From Actinobaculum sp. oral taxon 183 str. F0552 (lineage in GTDB: Bacteria > Actinomycetota > Actinomycetes > Actinomycetales > Actinomycetaceae): 64,000 bases of DNA. Of this stretch, positions 43,221 through 51,880 are shown one piece after another. Every line of letters starts with the position of its first letter. The first letter of the stretch is position 1. The stretch spans positions 33,151 to 97,150 of the forward strand of contig NZ_KE951439.1 in the NCBI RefSeq assembly GCF_000466165.1, given 5' to 3'. The translations under genes were made by a program, and so were the position numbers. The notes beneath the pieces are model-generated. The model was not told the origin of the DNA, did not search any database, and was given only the letters and a program-made list of their open reading frames with translations.

Positions 43221-44224
43221 TTGAACGACTTGACCACGGCGTCGACGATCTGCCTGCCCGAGTAGTAGTCGATCCTGAACGAAGTGGGCCCCAGGGAATG
43301 GACCCGCTTCGATTGGACGGCCGGAAGATTGGCCAGCAGAGGGTCGGCCAGGAAACCGGCGACGGTCTTGTCGCTGGCCGAGATGAGGAATATGCTCTTG
43401 CCCTTGATCGCCTTGGCGAGGTTCTCGTAGGTGACGAAGGCGAAGTCGGAGCGCTTCTGCCTGCGGGTCTCGAGACCGGGTGGGGCGTCGACGACTGTGA
43501 ACCCCATGGCCTCGAGCAGTTTGGCGTGCGGGCCCTCCCTCTTGCCGACCGCTTGGTTCTGCCCGCCGGCGCCGTTGAACGAGACGATCGAGACGTCGCC
43601 GTCAGGCGGCTTGATCTTCGCCTTGGCGTCCCTGACGTACTGGTCGAAGTCGGCCGTCACCTTCTTGGCCTTGGATTCCAGACCGGTCGCCTCGCCCAGC
43701 TGGACGGACAGTTTCCGCCAGTCCTGCTTGGAGTAGTCCACGACGACGATGGGAAAGCGAGCCGAGATCTCCGCGTAGTGGTCGGCGACCGAGTCGGCGC
43801 CGGAGGACGATACGACCACGAGGTCGGGTTCGGCCGCGACGATGGCCTCCATGTTGAACTGGAGGTTCCCGTAGAGGGACTTGACGCCCCGCCTGTCGGC
43901 GACTTTGGCCCACTGGGAGAAGAAGCCCTTGGAATCGGTGATGGGGGAGGGGGTGGTCGCGGCGGTGGCGACGAGTGGTGCGTCGATGGCCAGCAGGCTC
44001 CCGGTGACGCTCGGAGACGTCGAGACGATCCGCTTGGGTCTGCTCTTCAGCTCGGTGGTGCCCTTTTCGTGCTTGATCTCGCGGGGCCATCGCCCGGCCG
44101 AAGCGCCGGAGGCCTCCGGACCGCCCGACGATGCGCCGTCGCCGCGAGACGAACAGGATACGGGGAACATGGAAGCCAGCGCGACGATGCCGGCTGTCAG
44201 GATGCGTGAGATGCGGGTCCGCAT
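43217..44224 (-). CDS. fepB: ferric siderophore-binding lipoprotein (FepB-like)
   Basis: A 335-residue periplasmic-binding-type protein anchored as a lipoprotein (signal ILTAGIVALASMFPVSC, lipobox PVSC). Class III binding-protein features: RPKRIVSTSPSVTGSLLAID, FNMEAIVAAEPDLVVVSS, the long connecting helix near SVADHYAEI, and FLADPLLANLPAVQSKRVHS. First gene of the operon, behind a DtxR-like box. It captures ferric catecholate siderophores at the cell surface for FepDGC. The exact siderophore is inferred from the co-encoded Fes. Confidence 0.92.
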   Translation of the reverse strand: MRTRISRILTAGIVALASMFPVSCSSRGDGASSGGPEASGASAGRWPREIKHEKGTTELKSRPKRIVSTSPSVTGSLLAIDAPLVATAATTPSPITDSKGFFSQWAKVADRRGVKSLYGNLQFNMEAIVAAEPDLVVVSSSGADSVADHYAEISARFPIVVVDYSKQDWRKLSVQLGEATGLESKAKKVTADFDQYVRDAKAKIKPPDGDVSIVSFNGAGGQNQAVGKREGPHAKLLEAMGFTVVDAPPGLETRRQKRSDFAFVTYENLAKAIKGKSIFLISASDKTVAGFLADPLLANLPAVQSKRVHSLGPTSFRIDYYSGRQIVDAVVKSFN

Positions 44225-44703
44225 GGTCCTCCTCCGTACGGTAGTGCTGGATGCCTCTCAGGGAACGGATCGCTGAGGTATGGAAAGGTTAGCAATGCCT
44301 AACTCCCTTGAAAAGACCTCTCGCACGGCCGTCCAGCATGCGAGACGCCCGTCGACCGGCGGATGCCGGCCGATGGACCCGCCTCCGGCGTTCGGAAGCC
44401 GGGATCGGCTGGATTCCACCGGAATCCAGGTGAGGCGGCGTGTACATGCGGAGCGCGACGACGACCAGGGGTAATGGTACCCGCGTGTTCCTCGTTGACA
44501 GGCAAAACGGATCATCTATTCTCTATTTCCGGACGGCGCTCTGAAAGCGCCGAAAAATGAATGAACACGCATAGAGGGGATTTTCTGCCGGCCAATCGGC
44601 CCGATCGTGATAAACGCCACCATTCATCGCATATTTTCAATTCGAGCTTCGTCCGGGCCCGGGTCTCCAGGTTCCGGTCGGCGTCTCAGTCAGGAGCGAT
44701 TTC
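44225..44703. other. 479-bp intergenic region
   Basis: Divergent region between the FepB-like gene and the PAS gene. It holds the iron box at 44284-44302 and a 7-bp hairpin CGGCGCT-CTGAA-AGCGCCG at 44534-44552 of unknown role. No gene is seen. Confidence 0.6.
44284..44302 (-). promoter_or_regulatory. DtxR/IdeR-like iron box before the fep-type operon
   Basis: AAAGGTTAGCAATGCCTAA matches the DtxR consensus at 13 of 19 positions and shares AGGTTAGCAAT with the ECF-cluster box. It lies 60-78 bp before the FepB-like start codon, a normal position for iron repression. Confidence 0.7.
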
Positions 44704-46092
44704 GTGAGCAATATGAACGTATTCACCGGTGCCACGCGTGAAGTCAGCGTGGATCAGATGCTTTTCTCGACGACGGACGAGCGCGGCGTCATCGGCTTTT
44801 CGAACAGGGCCTTCGTCGAGCTGTCGGAGTACAGCCGCGAGCAGCTGGTCGGCGCTCCGCACAGCGTCATCCGCCACCCCGATATGCCGGGAGGCGCCTT
44901 CCGGACGATGTGGGACACGCTGAAAGCCGGCAGACCCTTCGCCGCTTACATGCGGAACCTGGCCGCGGACGGCGCCGAATACGACGTCTTCGCCGCTATC
45001 ACGCCCTTGGACGAGGGGGGTTATCTCTCGGTCGGGTTCCGCCCCACCGTCGACGAGCTCCTGCAGACCGCTCTGTCGGCTTACGAGGGCGCCAAGGCGT
45101 TGGAGGATTCCCTCGACGGCGCCGATCGCCACGAGGCGGCCGGCCGGGGCGCCGGAAAGATCCTCGAGCTTCTGGGCGAGGCGGGCATCTCCTCGTACGA
45201 GGAACTGCAGAGCGCCGCGCTCCTCGCGGAAGTCGCGCGGCGGGAGGAGCTGGCCGGCGGTCTGCCCGAGCGCCCCGAGGCCGCCGGGACGCTGGGCGAG
45301 GCGCTGGAGGAGGTCAAGGGCGTAGCCCGGGAGCTCGACGCGTGGATGGAGCGGTCCTCCGCGCTCGCGGATCTGTCCGGCGCCCTCCGGACTGCGGGAG
45401 AGAGCCTGGAGCGGGAGATGGATGACGAGACCCTCACGGCCGACGCCCTCGATAGGCTCGATCGCTCCGATCCGGGCAGCCGCTCCCTCGCCGAGCTTTT
45501 GGACGTGTGGATCCACATGCAGGAGATCGTCGCCCAGCCGGTCGGCAGGCTGCACGACGTCTTCTCGAGACTGGACGCGAACAGTGCGCAGACGCGGTTC
45601 CACGTGGCTCTGGCGCGCCTGCACACGACGATGACAGCCCAGTTCATCGCGGAGCTCGTCGACGAGGGGGCCGACGCCGATGCGGCGGCCTCCGCCATCT
45701 GCATGCTCGCGGGCGCGATCCGCCGGGGACTGGCGGACATGGAGAGCCAGGCCGACACCCAGCGCCGGCTCGTCGCCGAGACCGCGGACTACATAGAGCA
45801 GACGAGGGAGTTCATCGCGATCCCGCGCCAACTGCTCATGCTGTGGGACGGCGGAGCGGGCGCCGGGGAGCTTCCCGAGGGCGCCGCCCAGATCGCGGCG
45901 GGCGTTTCGCAGAGGGTCGACTCCGTGGGCAAAGAGCTCGACAGACTCGACTCCATCGCCCGTCGGTGCCGGGGCTCCCGTCGGCGCCGGGGCTTCGGCG
46001 CCGATGGAGAGGCCTCGACGACGCAGTCCCTGCTCGACAGGGTCGACCGGGTGGCGCAGAGCTTCGGCGCCGCTGTCGGCTCCAGAGCCTGA
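44704..46092 (+). CDS. PAS-domain protein with novel helical C-terminus (Aer-like PAS)
   Basis: A 462-residue soluble protein. Residues about 17-115 are an Aer-type PAS domain: MLFSTTDERGVIGFSNRAF, EQLVGAPHSVIRHPDMPGG, MWDTLKAGRPFAAYMRN. The remaining 340 residues are helical, with no HAMP and no MCP signalling hairpin, so it is not a chemoreceptor. A second gene at the window end shares this helical part (EVARREEL, VALARLHTTM, FIAEL). Ligand and output are unknown; redox or oxygen sensing is suggested by the PAS type only. GTG start after CAGGAG. It is monocistronic. Confidence 0.75.
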   Translation: MSNMNVFTGATREVSVDQMLFSTTDERGVIGFSNRAFVELSEYSREQLVGAPHSVIRHPDMPGGAFRTMWDTLKAGRPFAAYMRNLAADGAEYDVFAAITPLDEGGYLSVGFRPTVDELLQTALSAYEGAKALEDSLDGADRHEAAGRGAGKILELLGEAGISSYEELQSAALLAEVARREELAGGLPERPEAAGTLGEALEEVKGVARELDAWMERSSALADLSGALRTAGESLEREMDDETLTADALDRLDRSDPGSRSLAELLDVWIHMQEIVAQPVGRLHDVFSRLDANSAQTRFHVALARLHTTMTAQFIAELVDEGADADAAASAICMLAGAIRRGLADMESQADTQRRLVAETADYIEQTREFIAIPRQLLMLWDGGAGAGELPEGAAQIAAGVSQRVDSVGKELDRLDSIARRCRGSRRRRGFGADGEASTTQSLLDRVDRVAQSFGAAVGSRA

Positions 46093-46161
46093 GGCCTGGC
46101 GGCCGGCTGGCTTGCGACCAGGCGCACGAGACGTCGCAGCCGCAGCCAGCCGACGCCGCCC

Positions 46162-46329
46162 TTAGCCCTGATCGAGCCCCGCGTCGTGGAGGACCGTGCG
46201 GATGGCCCTCTCGTGCTGTTCGCGCTTCTCACGGCGTCCGCGCACCACGAGCGCCGTAGCCGAGGCGACGAGCCCGCCCCAGATGACGAGGGTGCTGATG
46301 AGCATGAGGACGATCGCCGAGCCTTGCAT
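46162..46329 (-). CDS. metS: methionine/alanine symporter small subunit (MetS)
   Basis: A 55-residue single-span membrane protein: AIVLMLISTLVIWGGLVASATALV then a basic tail (RGRREKREQHER). Such MetS subunits are needed by the MetP NSS symporter in Corynebacterium. ATG at 46329 has the better spacing from GGAGG; ATG at 46332 overlaps the MetP stop. The gene is directly downstream of metP. Confidence 0.85.
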   Translation of the reverse strand: MQGSAIVLMLISTLVIWGGLVASATALVVRGRREKREQHERAIRTVLHDAGLDQG

Positions 46330-48032
46330 CATTCGCCTCCGTTCGCGTGCGTGCGATCCGCCCGGTCGGCGCCGGGCGATTGCGGGTCCGTCGGTCGGCG
46401 GGAGCCGACGGCCGAAGCGGCGCCCACGGCGCGGCGACGCCGGGAGCGAAGGGCCGATTCGTACTCGTCGAGATCGACGGGCGTGAAGTCGTCGACGGGG
46501 CTCCTCCACCGGGCCCAGGTCATGACGAGCGTCCCCACCGCGGCGGCCGCGATGCTGCCCCACCCGAAGGCGTTCTCGAAGGCCCGCGAGTAGTCCTTCC
46601 CGTTGTACTGGTTGGAGACGAAGGCGACCATGGTGTCGACGAGCATGTACGTCAGCACGGCCGGGGCCACGACGCCCACGAGCAGGCGCCACCATGCCCC
46701 GATCGTGCCGCCCGCCTCGGAGACCACGTTGAGGTGGCGCTGCAGGACGGGCAGGCGCCGGACCGCGAAGGCCAGGGAGAAGCAGACGAAGACGGCTGAG
46801 ACCACCACCCCGATCTGGGTGATGTAGGCGTCTACGACGTCCAAGGCCTTGATCCCGGACACCGAGCCGAAGACCACCAGGGAGACGGCGGCGCCGGGAA
46901 TCCCCACGGCGAGCGAGGCCTTCATCGGGCTGAGCTTGAATTTCTCGCCGACGCCCGCGGCGATGACCTGCATGACGGAGATGATCGAGGTGAAGCCGGC
47001 CAGGGCCAGCGAGACGAAGAAGAAGACGCCGAAGATCGCGCCGCCGGGCATCTGCGCGATGATCGTCGGGAAGGTGACGAAAGAGAGCGTCACGCCCGTC
47101 AGGCCGTCGAGATCGGCGACGTTCACGTTCTGCTCGAAGGCCATGAAACCCAGCGTGGCGAAGACGCCGAAACCCGCCAGAACTTCGAAGGACGAATTCG
47201 CGAAGGCCGCGACGAGCCCCGTGCCGACCAGATTGGAGCGTCTGCGCAGGTAGCTGGAGTAGGTGAGCATGATGCCGAAGGCAACCGACAGGGAGAAGAA
47301 GACCTGCGCGTAGGCGGCGATCCACACCTTCGGATCCTGCAGGGCGTGGAAGTCGGGAGACCACAGGGCGTTCAGGCCGTTGACGGCTCCGGGCAGGAGG
47401 AGCGCGCGGACGACGAGTGCGACGAACAGCACGACGAGCAGCGGGAGGAAGATCCTGTTGGCCCGTTCGATCCCGCGCGTGATGCCCAGCCCGATGACCA
47501 GGAGCATGAGCGCCCAGACGATCGCCAGAGGGACGAAGACGTTCCACACCGGCGATGCCGAGAACCCCGGAGCGTCCGACGCGCCGATCGATTTGTTGAA
47601 GAACGCTCCCGCGCCTCCCGGGCTGCCCTTCCACGCGACGTTCACCGAGTAGAGGACGTACCTGAGCGCCCAGGCGATGATGACTGCGTAGTAGGTCATG
47701 ATGACGAAGCAGATGAAGGCCTGCCACCAGCCGAGCCATTCCAGTTTGCGCGACACGCGGCGGAAGACCGCCGGGGCGCTGCCGCGGTAGCGGTGGCCGA
47801 GCGCGTAGTCGAGGAAGAGGATGGGGATGCCGGCGGTCAGCAGTGCGACGATGTAGGGGATCATGAAGGCTCCGCCGCCGTTGGCGTACGCCACGCCGGG
47901 GAAGCGCCAGATGTTGCCCAAGCCGATGGCCGAGCCGATCGCGGCGAAGAGGAAGCCGACCTGGCTTCCCCACTGCTCGCGTTCGGCGATGCCGGGCTCG
48001 GCGATATCGGGTTGTCGCGCTGACGAAGACAT
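46329..48032 (-). CDS. metP: NSS-family methionine/alanine symporter (MetP)
   Basis: Sodium-dependent amino acid importer, 567 residues, about 12 membrane helices. The NSS signature GSAIGLGNIWRFPGVAYANG lies in helix 1, with the second repeat at FFSLSVAFGIMLTYSSYL and FVTFPTIIAQMPGG. The C-terminal 60 residues are hydrophilic and basic. Overlap with MetS supports the MetP assignment over generic NSS. Known family members import methionine and alanine in Corynebacterium. Regulated expression may involve the leader hairpin upstream. Confidence 0.9.
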   Translation of the reverse strand: MSSSARQPDIAEPGIAEREQWGSQVGFLFAAIGSAIGLGNIWRFPGVAYANGGGAFMIPYIVALLTAGIPILFLDYALGHRYRGSAPAVFRRVSRKLEWLGWWQAFICFVIMTYYAVIIAWALRYVLYSVNVAWKGSPGGAGAFFNKSIGASDAPGFSASPVWNVFVPLAIVWALMLLVIGLGITRGIERANRIFLPLLVVLFVALVVRALLLPGAVNGLNALWSPDFHALQDPKVWIAAYAQVFFSLSVAFGIMLTYSSYLRRRSNLVGTGLVAAFANSSFEVLAGFGVFATLGFMAFEQNVNVADLDGLTGVTLSFVTFPTIIAQMPGGAIFGVFFFVSLALAGFTSIISVMQVIAAGVGEKFKLSPMKASLAVGIPGAAVSLVVFGSVSGIKALDVVDAYITQIGVVVSAVFVCFSLAFAVRRLPVLQRHLNVVSEAGGTIGAWWRLLVGVVAPAVLTYMLVDTMVAFVSNQYNGKDYSRAFENAFGWGSIAAAAVGTLVMTWARWRSPVDDFTPVDLDEYESALRSRRRRAVGAASAVGSRRPTDPQSPGADRADRTHANGGE

Positions 48033-48061
48033 GTACGGCCACCTGTTTCGCTCGTGGGCGG

Positions 48062-48113
48062 GGGAGCCCCGGCCTCGGCCGGAGGCTCCCGTTCACTAAC
48101 CGGCAAATCATAG
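48062..48113 (-). promoter_or_regulatory. possible metP promoter and leader hairpin
   Basis: On the minus strand, TATGAT at 48113-48108 resembles a -10 box, without a clear -35. Downstream, GGGAGCCTCCGGCC pairs with GGCCGGGGCTCCC (one bulge) at 48090-48062, 30 bp before the start codon. Either a leader structure or chance in GC-rich DNA. Confidence 0.3.
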
Positions 48114-48298
48114 TGAGGGAAGAGGCCGGGTACACATCCGTCTCACAATGCGGCTGCCGGGAGCGGCGATCCGCGTCGCCGGGCGGATGGAGACGGGTGG
48201 TGTCCGGGTGAGGCCGGGAATGTGTGGGTGTTGCTCGGATGAGGCCGAGATGGAGGCCGTCTCTCGGCCCCATCCGAACGCCCGGTCCGCTTGCTGAA

Positions 48299-48673
48299 CT
48301 ATTTGGACGAGCCGTCTCCCATTCGGCCACCCGAGGCGTCCGAGCCGGAAGTCTTCCCGTCGGACATCTTGCCGTCCGACATCTTCTTGTCGTTCATCTT
48401 GTTGTCGGACATCTTGCCGTTGTCCGACTTCCCATCCTTCATTTTGCCGTCGGACATCTTGCCGTCGGACATCTTGCCGGTGTCAGATTTCCCGTCCTTC
48501 ATCTTGCCGTCGGACATCTTCTTGTCGTTCACCTTCCCGCCGGACGTCTGCGAGGTGCTCGACTCCTCGGAGGGCTTGTCGCCTGAGTCGTCGCTGCCAC
48601 AGGCGGCCAGACCGAGGCCGGCGGCCAGGACGACGGCGGCCAGAGCGGAGGAACGGAAGGTCTTGCGGGCCAC
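48299..48673 (-). CDS. MXKDX-repeat lipoprotein
   Basis: A 124-residue lipoprotein. The signal is LAAVVLAAGLGLAACGS with lipobox LAAC, then an acidic Ser-rich stretch. The mature part is built of short repeats of the form KMSDGKMKDGKS and KMSDNKMNDKK, rich in Met, Lys and Asp, matching the pentapeptide MXKDX family, whose role is unknown. Met-rich exported repeats may be oxidised and repaired or bind copper; that is inference. GTG at 48673 has AAAGGAG at good distance; ATG at 48694 lacks a ribosome site. It is divergent from DipZ and shares with it a SigK-like promoter region. Confidence 0.8.
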   Translation of the reverse strand: MARKTFRSSALAAVVLAAGLGLAACGSDDSGDKPSEESSTSQTSGGKVNDKKMSDGKMKDGKSDTGKMSDGKMSDGKMKDGKSDNGKMSDNKMNDKKMSDGKMSDGKTSGSDASGGRMGDGSSK

Positions 48674-48724
48674 GATGGGTCTCCTTTGTCTCATGGGCAG
48701 GCGCTTCCTGCCCCTCGCGCAGTG

Positions 48725-48793
48725 ATTCGGAGCCGGAAAGCCCCATGGATGTGTGAAATGTTGCACACATCCATGGGGCGGTCGGCGCCGAAC
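48725..48793. promoter_or_regulatory. divergent SigK-like promoters within a 16-bp inverted repeat
   Basis: GCCCCATGGATGTGTG at 48740-48755 and its exact complement at 48764-48779 flank an 8-base centre. Rightward: ACATCC (48767-48772), 15 bp, CCGAAC (48788-48793), 28 bp before dipZ. Leftward: ACATCC (48752-48747), 16 bp, CCGAAT (48730-48725), before the MXKDX lipoprotein. The mycobacterial SigK consensus, from memory, is CCATCC and CCGAAT with similar spacing. The sigK-type gene lies two genes away. Confidence 0.7.
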
Positions 48794-48821
48794 CGGTGGC
48801 GACAGACCAAGGAAGGACATC

Positions 48822-50507
48822 ATGCTCTCTCAAGCACTCATCGGACTACTGGGCGGACTGATCACCGGCATATCGCCGTGCATCCTCCCGATGCTCCCCA
48901 TCATCTTCCTCGCGGGGGCCACCAGCGCCGCGACCGGCGACGAACGTTCGCGCTCGCGCAGATACCCGCTCCTCGTGACCCTCGGACTGGTGGTCTCCTT
49001 CACGCTGGTCACTCTTCTAGGCTCGACGCTGCTCTCGCTCCTCGGCCTGCCGCAGGACTTCATCCGCTGGATGGGCATCGTCCTGCTGGCGGTTATCGGA
49101 ATCGCCCTGATGTTCCCGACGTTCGAGGAATGGCTCGAGAAGCCCTTCAGATACCTCGGCAACAGGAACGTCGGCAAGCGGTCCAACGGATTCGTCTTCG
49201 GCCTGCTGCTCGGCACGGCCTACGTCCCCTGCGCGGGCCCGGTCCTCACGGCGATCACGGTGGCCGGATCGACCGGACAGATCGGGCTGGACACCGTGGT
49301 GCTCGCCGTCTCCTTCGCGACCGGCGCCGCCATCCCCCTCTTCTTCTTCGCTCTGGCCGGCCGCGGAGTCACGGAACGGGTCAAGGGGTACCGCAAGCAC
49401 CAGCGCGGCATCCGCATCGGCGCGGGCGTGGCCATGCTCGGGCTGTCCGCCGGACTGGCCTTCAACCTGCCCGCGGCCCTGCAGCGCCTGATCCCCGACT
49501 ACACATCCTCGCTCCAGAAGTCCACGGACAGACTCCTCAACAAGGGCGGCCAGGAGTGCCAGGCCGACGCCGACACCCTCCTAGACTGCGGGAAGCAGCC
49601 GGCCGTCGAGGGAATCGCCGCCTGGCTCAACACGCCCGGCGGCAAGCCGCTCGACGCCGCCGTCCCGAAGGGAGGGGTGCGCCTCGTCGACTTCTGGGCA
49701 TACTCGTGCATCAACTGCCAGCGTTCCGTGCCCGGAATCAAGAAACTGTACGAGACCTACAAGAGCGCCGGCCTCCAGGTGCTCGGCGTGCACTCGCCCG
49801 AATACGCCTTCGAGAAGGTGACGGAGAACGTGCGCGAAGGGGCGAAGAAGCTCGGCGTCACCTACCCCGTCGCCGTCGACTCAGACTTGAGGACGTGGAA
49901 GAACTTCGACAACCACTACTGGCCCGCGCAGTACCTCGTCGACGGGTCCGGCAAGGTGCGCCACATCCACTACGGCGAGGGCGGCGAAGCCACGGCGGAG
50001 AAGCTCATCCGCCGGTTGCTGACCGAGCAGAACCCGGGAGTCAAGCTGCCCGATCCCGTCTTCACCGAGAACAAGTCGGGGGCCCGCGACGGCAAGGCGG
50101 GGTCCCCCGCCGAGAGGACCAACCCGGAGACCTACCTGTTCCCCTCCCGGGCCTCCTACTACGCCGGACGGCCCCAGCTCAGGGAAGGGACCGCCGACTA
50201 CGGCGATCCGGGCGAGCCGAAGCGGGGGACCTTCAACCTCGCGGGCGCGTGGAACGCGGGGGCGGAGTCGATCACGCCCGCGCGGGGATCGGCGCAGGTG
50301 CGCCTCGGCCTGCACGCCAGGCGCGTGTACCTCGTCGCGTCGGGCGAGGGAGAGGTGACCTACACCTTCGCCGGCAAAACTTACACGAAGAAGGTGAGCG
50401 GCACCCCCAACGCCGTCGATCTGCTTCCGGGCGACGGCCGCAAGGAGGGGACGCTGAAGGTCGAGGCCTCCAGCGGGGTCCACCTCCACTCCTTCACGTT
50501 CGGGTGA
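48822..50507 (+). CDS. dipZ: DipZ-type thiol-disulfide protein (CcdA fused to thioredoxin)
   Basis: A 561-residue redox protein. The N-terminal 220 residues are a CcdA/DsbD-beta electron-transfer membrane domain, with the redox Cys in GISPCILPMLP and TAYVPCAGPVL. A thioredoxin-like exterior domain has the active site WAYSCINCQRS. The C-terminal 150 residues are the beta-sandwich typical of DipZ (VYLVASGEGEVTYTFAG). It passes electrons from cytoplasmic thioredoxin to exported proteins. ATG at 48822 follows AAGGAAGG. It runs in an operon with the sigma and anti-sigma genes. In mycobacteria dipZ lies in the SigK regulon, which matches this context. Confidence 0.92.
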   Translation: MLSQALIGLLGGLITGISPCILPMLPIIFLAGATSAATGDERSRSRRYPLLVTLGLVVSFTLVTLLGSTLLSLLGLPQDFIRWMGIVLLAVIGIALMFPTFEEWLEKPFRYLGNRNVGKRSNGFVFGLLLGTAYVPCAGPVLTAITVAGSTGQIGLDTVVLAVSFATGAAIPLFFFALAGRGVTERVKGYRKHQRGIRIGAGVAMLGLSAGLAFNLPAALQRLIPDYTSSLQKSTDRLLNKGGQECQADADTLLDCGKQPAVEGIAAWLNTPGGKPLDAAVPKGGVRLVDFWAYSCINCQRSVPGIKKLYETYKSAGLQVLGVHSPEYAFEKVTENVREGAKKLGVTYPVAVDSDLRTWKNFDNHYWPAQYLVDGSGKVRHIHYGEGGEATAEKLIRRLLTEQNPGVKLPDPVFTENKSGARDGKAGSPAERTNPETYLFPSRASYYAGRPQLREGTADYGDPGEPKRGTFNLAGAWNAGAESITPARGSAQVRLGLHARRVYLVASGEGEVTYTFAGKTYTKKVSGTPNAVDLLPGDGRKEGTLKVEASSGVHLHSFTFG

Positions 50508-50513
50508 GAGCGA

Positions 50514-51101
50514 GTGGCCGTTACGATTGAGGCCGTGCAAGCACGAACCTCCGATCCGGCGTCCGGCGGCGAACTGGAACGCCTCATCGGCGCGGTCGGC
50601 GAAGGGGACCAGGAGGCCTTCTCCCGACTGTACGACGCGACCGCCGGCTATCTCCTGGCCCTCATCAGGCGAATCGTCGTCAGCCAGGCTCACGCGGAGG
50701 ACGTCCTGCAGGAGACCTTCCTGCAGGTGTGGAGGCGGGCGCCGGGCTTCGACCCCGCCCGGGGCAGCGCCAAAGCCTGGCTCGCCGTGATGGCGCGGGG
50801 CCGCGCGATCGACTGCGTCCGTTCGAGCCAGTCCCGCCGGGACCGCGAGAGGTCGGCCTACAGGCCGGACGTCGATCGCGACGACGTCGCCGAGGCGGTG
50901 GCCGCCGGCGAGCAGCGCGACGAGCTGTCCCGGGCGATGGCGGGCCTGTCCGCGCCGGCGAGGGCCTGCATCGAAGCGGTCTACTTCCGGGCCCTCACGC
51001 ACAGACAGGCCGCGCAGGCCCTCGGCATGCCGCTCGGCACGGTGAAGACCCACGTCAGAAACGGAATCGCGCATCTGCGCGGGGCGCTGGAGGGGACATG
51101 A
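50514..51101 (+). CDS. sigK: ECF sigma factor (SigK-like)
   Basis: A 195-residue ECF sigma factor. Region 2: YDATAGYLLALIRRIVVSQ, DVLQETFLQVWRRAP. Region 4: LTHRQAAQALGMPLGTVKTHVRNGI. It starts at GTG only 6 bp after dipZ and its TGA overlaps the ATG of an RskA-type anti-sigma gene. The gene order dipZ-sigma-anti-sigma and SigK-like boxes upstream of dipZ make SigK the best fit, with positive feedback through the operon promoter. Confidence 0.88.
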   Translation: MAVTIEAVQARTSDPASGGELERLIGAVGEGDQEAFSRLYDATAGYLLALIRRIVVSQAHAEDVLQETFLQVWRRAPGFDPARGSAKAWLAVMARGRAIDCVRSSQSRRDRERSAYRPDVDRDDVAEAVAAGEQRDELSRAMAGLSAPARACIEAVYFRALTHRQAAQALGMPLGTVKTHVRNGIAHLRGALEGT

Positions 51102-51832
51102 ACGATCGGATCGAATTCGGAACGCCCGAAGCGGAGATCCTGGGCGAAATGGCGTTCGCGGGGGATCAGCCCGCCGTCGCGCCCGGCGTCAAGGACGCCC
51201 TCATGGCGCGGGTCGCCGCCCTGTCGGACCCCGGCGGGCCGCAGACCCCGACGGAGCAGGACCGGAAGGGCGGGGCGAGCGGGCCGGCGACGGCCGACGG
51301 CCCGGAAGACGGAGCCGACGGGAACGGGCCGGCCGGGGGGAGCGAGGCCGGCGGCGCGGAGGTCGTCGAGATCCCGCGCAGGCGCTGGACTCGCAGGGTC
51401 ATGGCCGCGGCGGCCTCCGTGGCGCTCCTCGTCGCGGGGTTCGCCGCCGGACACGCCTGGACGATGCGGGGGATGTCCCAGGAGACGCGCTTCAACGCCC
51501 TCAACCAGGCGTCGGACTACCGGTCGGTGGACCACAGGATGGCCGACGGGCACGTCATACGCCTCGTGTGGTCGCACAGGGAGCACTCGGCGGCGCTCGT
51601 GATGCCCGGCGGCATGAAGGTCCCCGAGGGCAAGGCGATCCAGGCGTGGCTCGTCAAGGGCGCGCAGACGAAGTCGATGGGGATGTACCGCGCCGGCTCC
51701 AAGGGCCTCTACACCTTCCTCGACGGCATGCCCGACGACGGCGAGGCCGTCATGCTCACATACGAGCCCAGCTCCGGCTCCCGCCGCCCCTCCTCCGACA
51801 TGGTCGCCGAACTGCCCACCGGCAAAGCCTGA
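51098..51832 (+). CDS. rskA: RskA-family anti-sigma factor
   Basis: A 244-residue single-span anti-sigma factor. A short N-terminal cytoplasmic region (residues 1-90, with a Gly/Asp-rich low-complexity spacer) is followed by one membrane helix (AAAASVALLVAGFAAG) and an exterior RskA domain (VIRLVWSHREHSAALVMPGG, AWLVKGAQTKSMGMYRAG). It holds SigK-type sigma at the membrane and releases it after regulated proteolysis. The exterior domain presumably senses envelope redox state, as inferred for mycobacteria. ATG overlaps the sigma stop. Confidence 0.9.
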   Translation: MNDRIEFGTPEAEILGEMAFAGDQPAVAPGVKDALMARVAALSDPGGPQTPTEQDRKGGASGPATADGPEDGADGNGPAGGSEAGGAEVVEIPRRRWTRRVMAAAASVALLVAGFAAGHAWTMRGMSQETRFNALNQASDYRSVDHRMADGHVIRLVWSHREHSAALVMPGGMKVPEGKAIQAWLVKGAQTKSMGMYRAGSKGLYTFLDGMPDDGEAVMLTYEPSSGSRRPSSDMVAELPTGKA

Positions 51833-51880
51833 GGGCCGGGCGGCGGTCCGCACGAGCCGCCCGGCCGAAGAGGACGGGAC

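Noticed and set aside
44534..44552. Hairpin CGGCGCT/AGCGCCG as a terminator
   Set aside because: It lies in a divergent promoter region with no gene ending towards it and no T-run on either strand.
44704..46092. Methyl-accepting chemotaxis protein
   Set aside because: The PAS domain is Aer-like, but no HAMP, no methylation helices and no signalling hairpin are present, and no chemotaxis genes are nearby.
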